From Ditylenchus dipsaci (taxonomy: Eukaryota > Nematoda > Chromadorea > Rhabditida > Anguinidae), in assembly GCA_004194705.1 (NCBI GenBank), contig SADC01000077.1, forward strand, positions 1 to 64,000: a stretch of 64,000 bases of DNA, given 5' to 3'. Under the pieces are notes generated by a model. The model did not search any database. It was not told the DNA's origin and saw nothing but the letters and a program-made list of their open reading frames with translations. Shown in pieces: positions 44,446 through 56,900 of the stretch. Positions within the stretch are counted from its first letter, which is position 1, and each line of letters begins with the position of its first letter. Made by a program: the position numbers and the translations under genes.

Positions 44446-44925
44446 GACGTTTAGCGGTTGGCGTGACAAATGTCACAAAAACCGCTAAACGTCTTAACAG
44501 AACGCCAAGTTTGTACACATTCAAATTCATTCCTATTTTTTGCACAGCCGGTTTTCTGTGTTTTCTCTCTTAATTTTTCTTCCGAAGTCTCTTTTTGAGT
44601 CCTTCGATGGATTTTTACCAATTTAAGAGGCTTTATGGTATTTTTAGAGATTTATATGAAAAGAATTTCATATTCTACTGTTTATTCCTTTATATTGCTT
44701 CGTTAAGATCATATGAATCTCTAAAAATACGATAAAGCCTCTTAAATTGGTAAAAATCCATCGAAGGACTCAAAAAGAGACTTCGGAAGAAAAATTAAGA
44801 GAGAAAACACAGAAAACCGGCTGTGCAAAAATAGGAATGAATTTGAATGTGTACAAACTTGGCGTTCTGTTAAGACGTTTAGCGGTTTTTGTGACATTTG
44901 TCACGCCAACCGCTAAACGCCCCTA
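44446..44925. mobile_element. ~480-bp hairpin element, GACGTTTAGCGG ends
   Basis: GACGTTTAGCGGTTGGCGTG with its inverse at the far end. Each end is also self-complementary over GTGACAAATGTCAC. The arms pair through CGGCTGTGCAAAA and CCATCGAAGGACTC to a centre near 44685. It ends about 20 bp upstream of the signal-peptide exon at 44946. Confidence 0.8.
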
Positions 44926-44945
44926 TGCCGTTTTTCATACCTGTG

Positions 44946-45112
44946 ATGTTGAGGAGCAATTGGATGATGGTTGTTGGTTGGTGCATTGGAGTGGTGGTAT
45001 TGCCTGGGCAAGGGGGTGGGGGCAGCCATGTGCAGGCGCATAACAGTTCACACTTGGCACAAATACTCAGGCAACACCATGCAGTAGTTGCTCATTCTAG
45101 CATATGTGGGAG
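44946..45112 (+). CDS. First exon of a putative secreted protein
   Basis: From ATG 44946 the frame reads MLRSNWMMVVGWCIGVVVLP, a basic N-terminus and hydrophobic core like a signal peptide, then GGGGSHVQAHNSSHLAQ and LRQHHAVVAHSSICG. It ends at a consensus donor (GGGAG|GTGAGT). I could not find the next exon in the following 2 kb. The opposite strand also has a donor-like CAG|GTATGA here, so the strand is not beyond doubt. Confidence 0.4.
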
Positions 45113-45119
45113 GTGAGTT

Positions 45120-47235
45120 GGGTAGACTAGCTAATAATGCCAGCTATTAACTTGATTTTCACTTCTAAATATAGAGTTAAAAACTTAGTTTAATAAAGCT
45201 TCTAAATGGCACAAAAGCAAATACTAGATACAAATACATGTTTTTGAGTGAGCAATAAAACTTTTGTTTATGCTTTGTATTTAGAAAAAGCGTGGAAATA
45301 TTTATGAGAAAGCTTTTTTTGAATGTAGTAAGGGTCATGCCTCTCAGAACAGATGAATAAATTATACGATTAATAGTGGAAACAAACAACCAACAAAGCA
45401 GCTGTTCTGTGCAGTGTTTTGCACTGATATTTTGTATTAGAGTACGAAATACGAATAAAAAAAGTTAGGGTATGAGTAAGAGACAAAGGTTCCCACAAAA
45501 AACCAAGCGAAAATCGTGTTTTGACAATATATACCAGAAAATGGTTCTAGGTCGGCCTACGTCGTATTCCAAATTTTGACATCTTTAACGTCCACAACAA
45601 TGTATTTTATTTGCAAACATACAAGTCAATTATCTGGGACCATAAATAGTGCATAATATCATTCACAGTAAACTTTCTAAAAAAAGCACAAACACAATTT
45701 TGAAAAAAAAATTGGCCAAAGTTAGACTATTTTCTTGAAGCACCTAAGTAAAGGATGCTGGAGGGTACCTGGATTCCCTATTTTTTTATTCCTTGTTTCA
45801 TCACTAGACCTAGGCCACGCTGTACCGAAAAGTTTTAATTTTCTGATTTAGGTGAAAATTACCGTGGTGTGCTTTAAATAAAGTATTTGATAAAAAAAGA
45901 AATTATCTAAAAATTAAGAAAAAAATTCGACTAAAGAGATTCTTCTCGATGAATATTCAAAAACATTTCTAAAAAGCTACATAAAAGAGGTATTAGTAAT
46001 CATAAACTGACTAGCTGCCTTTTACTACCCCAGATAGTCAACCACCCACTCATTCCCCCATTCAGCGAAAACTCCAAAAATGTATATCTGCAAAAAAAGA
46101 AGAAGAAAAAGGTCGGGAAAGCATGCTTTGAGCAAGCACTTAATTGATGCCATTCTCTCCCTCTGTCACTCATCCACCCAGCAGCAGCCAACAAAACCAC
46201 CACAAATTACTAATAAAAATGGCAAATTTAGAAAAAACGCAAAAATATCAGTGAGAGTTATTTTTGATTATTATTTCATCAAATTAATCAAAGCAAAACA
46301 CCCAAAGGAACCTCATTTGCCCTTTCCCGAAAATCGAATTAATCATAGCTCTCAAAAAGGAAAAAAAAATGTCTAGTCTATAAATGACTCTCAACTACTT
46401 GTGGCCTATCAAACTTAAAAACCAATAAACGGCAAATGAGAGGCAACGCCTATAAAACTAAATTAGTCGGCTTGAACGAAAATAGACGGACTGAAAAACA
46501 ACTCATCTAATCTCCCCGTTTTTATCCACTAAGACGGGTTTTTCATTTGCTTTTCTCCTTTTTCGCCCTTTATACACGAAAATAAACTTTTGCCCTCTCT
46601 ATTTTTGGTTTTAATAACAGCCGTAGAAGGGTGGTGTGAGCAGGCAGAAAAAATAATTTGTTTAAAATGCCTAAAGCAAAGTAAAGAGTATCTGAAGAGT
46701 GTGTTAAATTTTAAAAAGTTCAGCTCGAAAAGGTTAAGAAGGGTGGGTTAGAGTGCAAGTACAATGAGTGCATATTATTTTATACACCCTCACACAAAAA
46801 TGACCATAACTTTTTTCGTTTACTGTTAGAACTATGAAATTGGTGTAATCTAAAGAAAAAAAAGGATGCAACAGTAAGGTATAAAAAATTTTAAAAAAAT
46901 ACAGATAAAATCGTATCGAATGCGGCGGAAGAGTGCAAATCAGCTCCTTTTAGACCAAACTAATGGTATGGCAGCCCTCGAACGCATATAGAATCCAAGT
47001 TCTAAAATCCGATTTGGCTTGTAAGCAGCTCATTTTGCAGCCTTTTTCCTAATCTATAAAATAAAAGCAGCTTAAAAGCTTTTATACCAAAGTAAAAGGC
47101 AATTGGTCATTTCTGTATGAGGAGGTATAAAAAATGCGCAATAATTGTACACATAGCTGAAAAGTTTATTTCACATCAAGCAATTATGAGAACACATTAG
47201 AATTTATGCGATTAAAAGTTCATCTTGAGTATTGC
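45120..47235. other. No gene seen
   Basis: AT-rich with short open frames of low complexity (for example poly-Lys/Arg at 46095-46120). No repeat with clear ends and no exon with splice sites was found. It could hold introns or regulatory DNA of the genes on either side. Confidence 0.35.
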
Positions 47236-47510
47236 TTAGAAAATGCACACAAAAGTCCAGACACAGAGCACGAGAGACACAAATAGGGTAGATAAAGTGA
47301 TGAAATTAATGCTGCCGATTCCATTCAATGATGGAGACTTGGATGTTAAATTAGAGGAACTGGTATCTTTGGCGGACGTCTTCTGTTTGGCACTGAGCAG
47401 GTATTCTCGATACTGTCTTTCATTCCCGCACATCCCTTGTCGGACACGCTTGTCCAGACTAAGCAGAGCTTGGCGAGCACCAGACCAAGGCTTTGGGCCG
47501 CGAAGACGAT
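47236..47510 (-). CDS. C-terminal exon of an unidentified membrane or GPI-type protein
   Basis: Minus-strand exon from an acceptor (TTTACTTAG, at 47511-47512) to a stop at 47236. It reads RLRGPKPWSGARQALLSLDK, GMCGNERQYREYLLSAK, a Ser/Thr-rich stretch, and ends with the hydrophobic FITLSTLFVSLVLCVWTFVC. The terminal hydrophobic segment with almost nothing after it suggests a tail anchor or GPI signal. Upstream exons were not found in the next 500 bases. I do not recognise the family. Confidence 0.5.
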
Positions 47511-47962
47511 CTAAGTAAAGTAACTTTTAAAGTAAAATTTTATTTATTTCTTTTTTATTTTTAAGATTCGTTTTTCTTAGCTTGAGTAAAGTTTAAGCCG
47601 GTAAGTGGGAGAGCAGGTAGAGATGAATATTTGTGTTTACCTAATTACCCAAGATAAATAATTTTGGTCATTTTAACAACAACCGAAATTTTAAATGAGT
47701 TTGTATCCATAGAAAGTGCAGCAGAGAAATTCAATTATTTGAAACTGGGGTTATTGACATGTCCATGCCCTTTTAAGCATCAAAAACAGAAAGGCGCAAA
47801 TTCAGTAATTGTCATGAAAGGAGCAGAATTTTCACGCATTAATTACTCGTTCACAGTCTGCGACTTAGACCGCGACTTTTTCGGCTACATGACTACTTTT
47901 TAGTCTCATTCTAAGCCTTAGACTGAGATTTAGAAAAATTTTCTTTATGTGTTTATGTCTTT

Positions 47963-48200
47963 AAAAGACCATGGTTTTTGCGCGCAGCGGTTCTCCCCGC
48001 CAATTCAAATTTTTTTCCTAATCATTGAACTTCTATGCGGATTTTTCAACTTGGTTTCTAACAAAACTATACCTAAAATTAAATTTCAGGCCTTGTTTTG
48101 TTAGAAACCATGTTAAAAAATCCGTACAGAATTTCAATGATTCGGAAAAAATTTAAATTGGCTGGAGACTACCGCTGTTCGCAAAAACCATGGTCCTTTG
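47963..48200. mobile_element. MITE, CCCCGCCAATTC family
   Basis: Well-preserved hairpin with ends AAAGACCATGGTTTTTGCGC and CGCAAAAACCATGGTCCTTT, and inner CATTGAACTTCTATGCGG and its inverse. Confidence 0.75.
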
Positions 48201-48784
48201 ACGGCTGAAAAACAGCTTTAAAACTTTTCTTTACATGTTTTCTGGATACATGTCAATTTTCCGCCGACCAATTTTTCTCCTGCATAATTCGAAAAAAAAT
48301 TGGGGCTAATCTGGTTTACCTGACACCAGATTCGTTCTCACCGTGGTTGATTTGCTTAAAAAATGCTTTTTAACAAAAAAAGTCATCGTTAAATTTAAAT
48401 TCCTCTCAAGACAATGAGCATTCAAATTGGAAAAACAAATATTTATTGTCTTGAGAGAAATTCAAAATTTGACAGTGACTTTTTTTTAAAAGCAGTTTTT
48501 CAAGCAAATCAACTAAGCTGAACATGAATCTGGTGTCAGAAGCAAATGTTTGTCAAGTGGGAAAAAATTTATAGAAAATTCGTGTTACAACTTGTATACT
48601 ATCTTTGCATACCGTATATCTTCTAACAAGGCCCCACCTTCTAATAAGGCCCACCTTCTAATAAGGCCTCACATTCTAATAATGATCGACTTTCTTACAA
48701 TTAATCACATCCAAAGTACATTTATAACATAATTTATTGGACCAATAAAAACACAATTCAATCATCAAACAAAAGGCTAAATGT

Positions 48785-49185
48785 GAGTATAACCACCCCA
48801 CTCAGTGTGAGTACAACCACCCCACTCAATATGACTATAACTACCCCGCTTAAGTCCAATGTAACCACCTCGCGTGACTCCACGATTGAAAGCTGAGGAT
48901 GTTAGCTACACGTTAGTGTGAAAATTTCTTAGTTTAGTACACAAAATGTTTCTATTTTAATTAAAATAGCCTGGAATCCCTTTTAGTCAGTTCTAGAAAA
49001 TGTTCGAAGTGATTCAAAACTATTTCAATTAAGATAGAAATATTTTTGTGTACTAAACTAAGAAATTTAACACCATCGTGTAGCTAACATCATCAGCTTT
49101 CAATTGCGGGGTCACACGATAGGGGTACATTAGACTTAAGTGGGGTGGTTGTCATACCAAGTGGGTTGGTTATGCTCACATTGCT
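48785..49185. repeat. Nested hairpin with AACCACCCCACT repeat ends
   Basis: Four units of about 22 bp (GTGAGTATAACCACCCCACTC and variants) at the left and three inverse units at the right flank arms that pair over ATTTCTTAGTTTAGTACACA. It inserted into the pogo-like element. Confidence 0.7.
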
Positions 49186-49204
49186 CCGAACAAAAAAATA
49201 TCAC

Positions 49205-49520
49205 CTTCGTTAAAATCTCCTGATTCCACTTTAGCCTGTTCTTCGTCAAAGCCAGCTTTCTCGAAGTCATTTCGCCCATCTTGTGCTTTCTCTTGATCTC
49301 TGATTTCACGAAGAATCTTGAGTTCTTTCATCCCGATAGATCACTTAGGTTTAAAAAACGTTATTTGTTCATCCCCTTCGCCATCAGTTGGAGTAATTAG
49401 AGCACACGCTAAGAGGGAAGGAAAGAATTCAGCAGAAAAAAAAACAAGAAAAACCAACCTTTGAAAGATTTAATGATGGTTTCCTTGGAGATTTCGGCGC
49501 TAGTATAGAATAAACCACCC
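49205..49520 (-). pseudogene. pogo/Tigger (DDE_1) transposase, C-terminal fragment
   Basis: Minus-strand reading gives SAEISKETIIKSFK, a 49-bp GT-AG intron (49410-49458), then ACALITPTDGEGDEQI and, after an in-frame stop, MKELKILREIRDQEKAQDG and EEQAKVESGDFNEGDI. The ETIIKSFK..A(L)..DG(E)GD order is typical of the C-terminal end of Tigger/pogo transposases. The catalytic core is absent, so this copy is inactive. Confidence 0.6.
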
Positions 49521-50104
49521 CCCCCCCCCAGAAAATATCCGACCTTTTAAAAAATGCTGTAACTACCCTTGCAAACAACAAGTTTAGGCTTAGCCCTTAG
49601 GCTTGGGAGTAGGCCAGCGTACGGAAGTTGTGACTGATTAAAAATTTATTTTAATGTTTTTTTTCCCATACCAAGAGTCGCTTGCCAGAGAAAATGCTGA
49701 TTCTTTGCTGAATGGCTGAATTTTGGCTGAAAAACATGGCTGAATTTTGTCTTTTTGCGTAGCTGTTCCACATGCACTATGAACCTGGCGACAACTTCCG
49801 CATAATTTTCTGAGGGCTTCTATGCCGTAGTTGTTAGTCGACGCAAAACAGAAAATATTGAGAGAGAGAAAGATCAAGTAAATTCACTGGCGGCCGAGAA
49901 AATCAAAATTTTATTTTATTTTTATGCGTTTCAAGACTTTTACTTTTTCAAATTATATTTGTCTTTAAAAAAAGTAGATTTTTTGTCATTTTTATATTGA
50001 AAAATAAGGCCCACCTTCCAATAAGGCCCCACCTTCTAATAAGGCCCCACTCCAAAGAGGGGTTGAAAATAAGGCCCATGGGTCCTTATTAGAAGATATA
50101 CGGT

Positions 50105-50926
50105 ACTTTGTCTTTGTTTCATGATAAACTATCGATGTATTTGAAGCCAAAATATTCTACGCTTCTTTTTAGTTATCGGCATTTAGCTATATATTCTGTG
50201 TACACAAAGTTATCTCATCTAGAAAGTCGAAAATTAGTATTTAAAATTCCTGCCTTGACAAATAACTGGTGATTTATCTAAATTTTTCAAAAAAAACCGT
50301 GCGTTTTTAATGTGGTTAGAAAGCTGAACTCCTGGCGGCCATTTTGGTACATAACATATAGGGGTGATAATGTATTATAAGCGAGAATAATGCAAAACAA
50401 TCGGACAAAATCAGTTTTGAAGGGCCTCAAAAACAGCGAAACTTCAAATGGCCACTACCCCACCCAAGCAACTTTTTGTTCAAAACTTTTCGACAGAAAA
50501 ATTACCTGTAAAATTCTGGTTGGCAGGAGAGGCAGATAGCACAATCATGTCGTTAAGTGTTAAGTAGTGATTTCGGTATAAAAAGACCGAAAAAGTAATT
50601 TCAAAGGGACGCTAGGCTATATAGGCGGAAAACTGTCCGCGGAAAATCGATCGGCGGAGAATTGACCGGTGCCGTGTTTTATTTCTCCACCGACCATCCC
50701 TCATATTCATCTAACGTTCTCTGTGTATATTTCTTAAATTTTAAAAGAGTCTATAGACACCCGTTAGTTTCAGGCTAAGCCTCAGTCTTGTTCTAAGTCT
50801 TAGTTTTAGTCTCATTCTAAGTCGCAGTCCATGAACGAGCCATAAAATATTTGCGGAAATTCTAAAAAGATGTCAATTAGCTCATTTGCAAAATTGGAAA
50901 AAAAATTTAGTTCAGAATTAAATATC
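50105..50926. other. No gene seen
   Basis: AT-rich. A block at 50770-50830 (CTAAGTCGCAGTC and similar) resembles 47855-47925. This is the 3' flank of the monooxygenase gene, and I see no clear polyadenylation context. Confidence 0.35.
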
Positions 50927-53900
50927 CTAAAGCTCACAAGCATATGGAGCATCTGGACCAAACATCAGGTGATAAGCCAAAGGCGGTCAGAAAAAGATAT
51001 CGCCAAGGCTGAGGTTTGCATCCAATAAGCTCTGCCAGATCATCCATGTAATCCACATAATCAACCTAAAGTTGTGATTAATAAACAAAAAACATCTTTT
51101 TTAAAAACTATGACTTGTATGGTGTGTCGACGACTTCTAACATAGCGCTCCTCCATTCGCTCCTTTTTGTCCATAATGCACTTCTCCATTTCAGTCCTGG
51201 ACGGCAAACGACTCCCTCCGGTGAAAGCATCGAAAAATACTCTAGCCTGCATCTCAGAAATAGGCATAATTGAGCCAAGAGGCTAAAATTGACAGATTTT
51301 TTTTGAAAAGGTCGAATAAAAACCTGAATAAGGCCAATAACAGCGATGGTGTTGTGATCTGAAGTCTCGAGTGGGAACATATTTTGATAAAGAGCTACAT
51401 CATTCTCTTTCACTGGAATCAACTTGCCGGACTCTGCTAGGGGAAAGCCAAAAGAATAACCGGTGCTCATCACAACCTACAATTTTTCAGTCAAAAATAT
51501 TAGCAATGCGAATTCCGTATTTCTTGAGTCTTTCAGGAAATTCACTGGATTTGAAACGGTTTTTTTAGAACGAATTTCGAAATGGCTCAAATTGTTTTAC
51601 CCCGCCAAATTACTTATTTACCCGCCAAATTATTTTTTTACCCCGCCAAATTTGAATTTTGAGCAAAATACTCGTTTACCCCGCCAAATTACTGATTTAC
51701 CCGCCAAATTTGAATTTACCCCGCCAAATTTGAATTTTCGGTGAAATACTGCAGTAAATTTTGCGGGAATTCAGATTTTATAGTCAAAAATGACTTGGAT
51801 CGCTCAAAATCCCACCCCGAGTGGCCAGAAGCCCCTGAAAGTTGGTTTTTTGGGGTTTACTAAAGGGGGGTAAACTTTTTGCGAAAAATTGATTGAGCGG
51901 ATCAGATTTCGGGTCCGATGGGCTCAATCGCTCAGGATTCCACCCTTAACCATTCTCAACTATCTTAAACCAACCTAAGCACTGATTTAGGGTAGTTAGA
52001 TACTGGTCTGGAGCAGTTTGGGATGGTCTAGGGTGCTTTAAGATGGTTGAGAATGGTTAAGGTGGAATCCTGAGCGATTGAGCCCATCGGACCCGAAATC
52101 TGATCCGCTCAATCGATTTTTCGCAAAAAGTTTACCCCCCTTTAGTAAACCCCGAAAAAACAACTTTCAGGGGCTTCTGGCCACTCGGGGGTGGGATTTT
52201 GAGCGATCCAAGTCATTTTTGACTATAAAATCTGAATTCCCGCAAAATTTACTGCAGTATTTCACCGAAAATTTAAATTTGGCGGGGTAAATTCAAATTT
52301 GGCGGGGTAAATCAGTAATTTGGCGGGGTAAACGAGTATTTTGCTCAAAATTCAAATTTGGCGGGGTAAAAAAATAATTTGGCGGGGTAAATCAGTAATT
52401 TGGCGGGGTAAATTAGTTACAGCCATTTCGAAATTATGTTTCCGGCAACCAATTTTTCTCACCGACTACTTTTTTGAAGTATAATGTAACAAACATAATT
52501 TTTGCTTGGTACCGCCTGGGTTGAAAAAACACCTTATACCGTATTTTCTCTATTAAACTCCCATGGGAGATCATTTTTCAAGAGCCGAAAAATCTTGAAA
52601 TTGTAAATCAACAATGGCCCTAACTCTGAAATCCTAGTCAAAAAAACGAGGGGTGGGGGCTTATTAGAGAGTGGGGGTTAATAGAGAAATACCGTATATG
52701 CTATTGTATGTATTGGGCGTGGGCGGCATTAACATTTGTATGTTTATACTTTTAAAATGACCTTTCATAGGATAAATAACCATTTCTAAACGGATCAAAC
52801 CGAATTAATGAAATACAGCGCCTAATAAATTACTTTCAAATCTTAGTGAAAAAAATATTAAAATCCATAGCTAATTCTCTTTTTCTTAAAAGGGGGATCT
52901 TTTTAGATTTGAAAAAGTGGCTCCGGTCGCGCAGCGTTTATTATGGGCCAAAAAACACAAAAGTTTACGCACTGCGCCACCGGAGCCACTTTTTCAACCT
53001 AAATGGCTTCCCTCTTTAAGTCGAAGGGGCATACCAGCGCGTTACACTGCAAATTAAGGCAGGGGACCAGCAAGTTTTCAAAAACTTTCTTGTTTTTACT
53101 CGTTTCAACTCAAATCTGATATTTATGACCTTATTCTACTTTTAAAAATTAGGCGGAAAAGTTTCGTCGGATCAGATAGAATAACGCTTATAGAAAACAG
53201 TCAAGAGAGAAAGAAATTGCTGGTCCCCGCCTTAATTTCCGTGTAACGCGCTGGTATGCCCCTTTAAGCTGAAAATATCAACATTTTTAAATTTCAAATC
53301 AAAAATGCATAGTAAGATCAAAACTCTAATTTTTTATTATTATTTTCTATTGGGTGCAGCTTCGGGTAGAGTAACTATAAGCTCTGAGGAAATATTTCAA
53401 AGAACCACCTGGTCGACGTGTTTAACCTCACTTCTATCTACAAAAACAATGCCATTTGGAGTAAAAGACTGGATGTTCGGCTTGACAACTACTGTTCCAC
53501 AAGCAAGTCTGTTGGGTAACTCATCGTTCACCGTCCAATGTGCTCTGAAAAATGGCAGAACAGGGTCAGAATTAGGGTTGTCGAGTACTCGAAACTCGAT
53601 TTCGAGTAGTCTGACTCGAAATTGTTTTCATTAAAACAGACATATTTTTATCGACCAAATCAAAAAGTTTTCACACCATCATGTAGCCAATGAATTAAGC
53701 TTTGGATTGTGACATATCCTATTCAAAACTTTGATAAAAATCACACCTAAAAACAAGAAATAAGATCAAAAAAATTTGGATTTCGAGTACTCGAAATTTC
53801 GAGTACTCGACAACCCTAGTCAGAATAGATTCATAAATCAGTCCATTACAAATATCAATTACAAAATTATGCAATAACTTACGCCAGCACTCCATGATTA

Positions 53901-56900
53901 GGCTTCAACCCAAACTTGGCATGGTCGAAACGTTTCTCCACCATTCTCTGCAAAAACCTGGAGGCAATGGAGACTGGCACCAAAGACTGCAGTATGTTCA
54001 GAAAGCGGCAGTTGAGGGTCAGGTCAAAGGGCACGCTGTGGTCTAGGTTTCTGTGGAGCACCCAAGTGCCTCTTCTGGTGATCAAATATACCTGAATAGA
54101 ATCTAAAATTGAGGAATATTTTCATAGGATTGGTACCTGTTTGGATATTCGACTTAATTCTACAGCGATATCCACACCGGAGTTGCCGACACCAACTACA
54201 GCAACCACATTGTCCTCGAAGCCGCGATGGTCTTTGTAGGAGTGTGCGTGTGTAATGACCCCTTTGAAGGACTGTTGACCGGGCCAAGGGCTGGGAAAGA
54301 AGGGCTGGGTGTGATGGCCAGTACAGAGCAGAACACCGTCAAATTGGTCTGTGGAAGTGCAGCCAGTGACACTAAACGAAGAAAGGGGTCCAACGGATGA
54401 ATAAAACACCGTATAGCCTCTCTAAATCCCCCACGCTCTAATATTCCGCCTCATCTTATTTTTTTTTGAGTAGGATTTCGGAGTTAAAGGGGCTACCCAG
54501 ATAAGCTGAGTAGAAAAAAGTGGCTTCGGCGGCTCACTGGGTCAGCGTTTGTGTTTTATGGTCCAAAATCGTGCGCAAGTTCAATCCCATGTGGTGGGCA
54601 GACTATTTATTTTGGGTGTTTCTAGGGGTTATTTGGGTCGCAGATTTCGAATCTGTCGAAATGAAAAGTCGAATTACCCCTATACATTGGTCAAACAACC
54701 CAAATTAATAAGTGTGCTATGGAACCTGCGCACGATTTTGGACCATAAAACACAAACGCTTATCCACTGCCACACCGAAGCCACTTTTCTGCTCAGCTGG
54801 TCCGGGGCCCATTTAAAGCCATTTTCGATTTACAATCTCAAAAAATTTCAAAGTTAAATATTAATTCCCCACGGGGAATTGTTAGAGGTTATACAGTACG
54901 TTTTTTACAGGAAAACATACTAAAATAAGTTAAGCTCGTTGTTGACATGAAACATTTGGAATAATGTTCTCGTTTTTAAAAATGCATTTTATATATGACT
55001 AAAAAGATTTAAAAGTGGAATCGAAATTGTTTTCCATCAAAACTTTTCCTCGGAGGGCAATTGTGCAAGGGAGGCAGAACGGCAGGGATCTCAAATATTG
55101 TTTATTTGAAGATTTGTACTTCATCTATAGGCAAGTTCACTGTGAGTGTGGGACTGAGTGTAAGATTCATTTTGTAGCTAAGATTTAGGGCTTTAAAACG
55201 AGCTATTAAAAAGCAACAAAAAATGGTAAAAATGCTTAGGTCCGCACTCATGCCCACACGCGGACGAGTGTGGGCCTGAGTGCGGACCTAAGCATTTTTA
55301 ACTAACATTTTTATATCACATTAAGCTTGTCAATAGCTCATTTTGATGTTTTGAATCTTAGCTACCAAATGGTAGCAACAGAAAAAAGTTTCAGTGAAGA
55401 AAAAAAGTACAGATCTTCCCGAGTTAAAAACACACCAAATCTCGCACTCAGTCCCACACTCATTGTGAACGTGCTTTAATACATCAAATCCGTTGATCTT
55501 TTGGGCGCTAGTAATGAATAATATTAGCGCTTTTTTGACTCTCAACTTTGGGCTAAACAATTTTTTGGTAGCTTTAAGGCCGGTTTTAAAATTAATAACC
55601 AAATAACGCACAGATTAGTGTGAGTGACCATCCAGGTGCCTGTGTCCTTGTAGTTAGAAGATCTCTCCACATTCAACACTTTGCATCGAAATTTGATGTG
55701 TTTGTGCAGGTCGAAGTGGTGGGCGTAGCTGAAAGATATTATATATCATGAATAATAGCTTAATTTAAATATTTATACTTCACTTTATTGATACTTTTTC
55801 GGAGCCCTGTTTTTAGTCAATCATATTTTCAATTTTGTCTGGGCTGGGTTTGAGCTAAAACTTTTAGGGAAAAAATAATACATCTCCATGTATTATTTAT
55901 ATTTCCACTATTTCCTGGTATAATTTACTCTCAGCGAAAAGACGGCAATATCCACATCACAGTAGTACTTAGAGACTGAAATGACCAAATTCGTGTATCT
56001 GAAATTCGTGTAACTTTCTTTTGTTAAAATAATTATAATATACTGCTGTTAATTTAGTCCAAAATGGAAATTGAAATGCTTGAAATAGAGGATGAACGTC
56101 ATTCCATGTTGAAGCATCCCAAAACTAGGAATTCCTCATATAGCAAAAAAACTATTATACTAGTGCTAGCTCTTATAACAGCTTTACTTCTAACATTTTG
56201 TGCAATTTTTTCCTTCCAAAAAGATCATGCAATAGCTTCTGGTGCTTTAAAAACAAAGAGAGGCCTTAAAGAGAACCTAAAGAAATGGAATTTAAAGCTC
56301 AGAGAAAACCTTAGAGGCCAAAATAATGAAATCCAAGAAACAACTACAAGCACGCCTCTCGATGCTTCCACAACTTCTAATGAAACAAGTATGGTTTTTC
56401 TGGGCAGAATTGGTTAAATGGTTATAGTTTTTTAGGGCTCTACCCCGTTAGCGCCCAAATTGTTTGCGCCAAAAATTTTTTTCTCATGCAACTCCAAATC
56501 GGAATTGCATACCTCAAATTGAAGGGCATAATGTGCAATTCAATTTAAGGTATGCAATTCCGATTTGGAGTTGGAAAAAAAATTTTTTTGCTTAGGTTCA
56601 AAAATTTGTTCTAAATCGATGAAAGAAAGGCCAATTTTGGCGCTATTTCGGCCCGATTTCAAGGCAAAGCAAAATTTTTTTCTCATGCAACTCCAAATCG
56701 GAATTGCATACCTCAAATTGAAGGGCATAATGTGCAATTCAATTTAAGGTATGCAATTCCGATTTGGAGTTGGAAAAAAAATTTTTTTGCTTAGGTTCAA
56801 AAATTTGTTCTAAATCGATGAAAGAAAGGCCAATTTTGGCGCTATTTCGGCCCGATTTCAAGGCAAAGCAAAATTTTTTTCTCATGCAACTCCAAATCGG

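Larger units (their letters stand above)
48612..50103. mobile_element. pogo/Tigger-like element, CCGTATATCTTC ends
   Basis: Ends CCGTATATCTTCTAA and the inverse, flanked by TA (48610-48611 and 50104-50105). Subterminal units TTCTAATAAGGCCCCACC stand at both ends. The interior holds a nested hairpin (48785-49185) and a piece of pogo-type transposase on the minus strand, consistent with the TA duplication. Confidence 0.7.

Noticed and set aside
53305..53634. 109-residue + frame
   Set aside because: It is the antisense of an FMO exon plus the hAT MITE next to it.
54520..54857. Open + frames of 62 and 102 codons
   Set aside because: They lie in the tRNA-like inverted repeat at 54487-54816.
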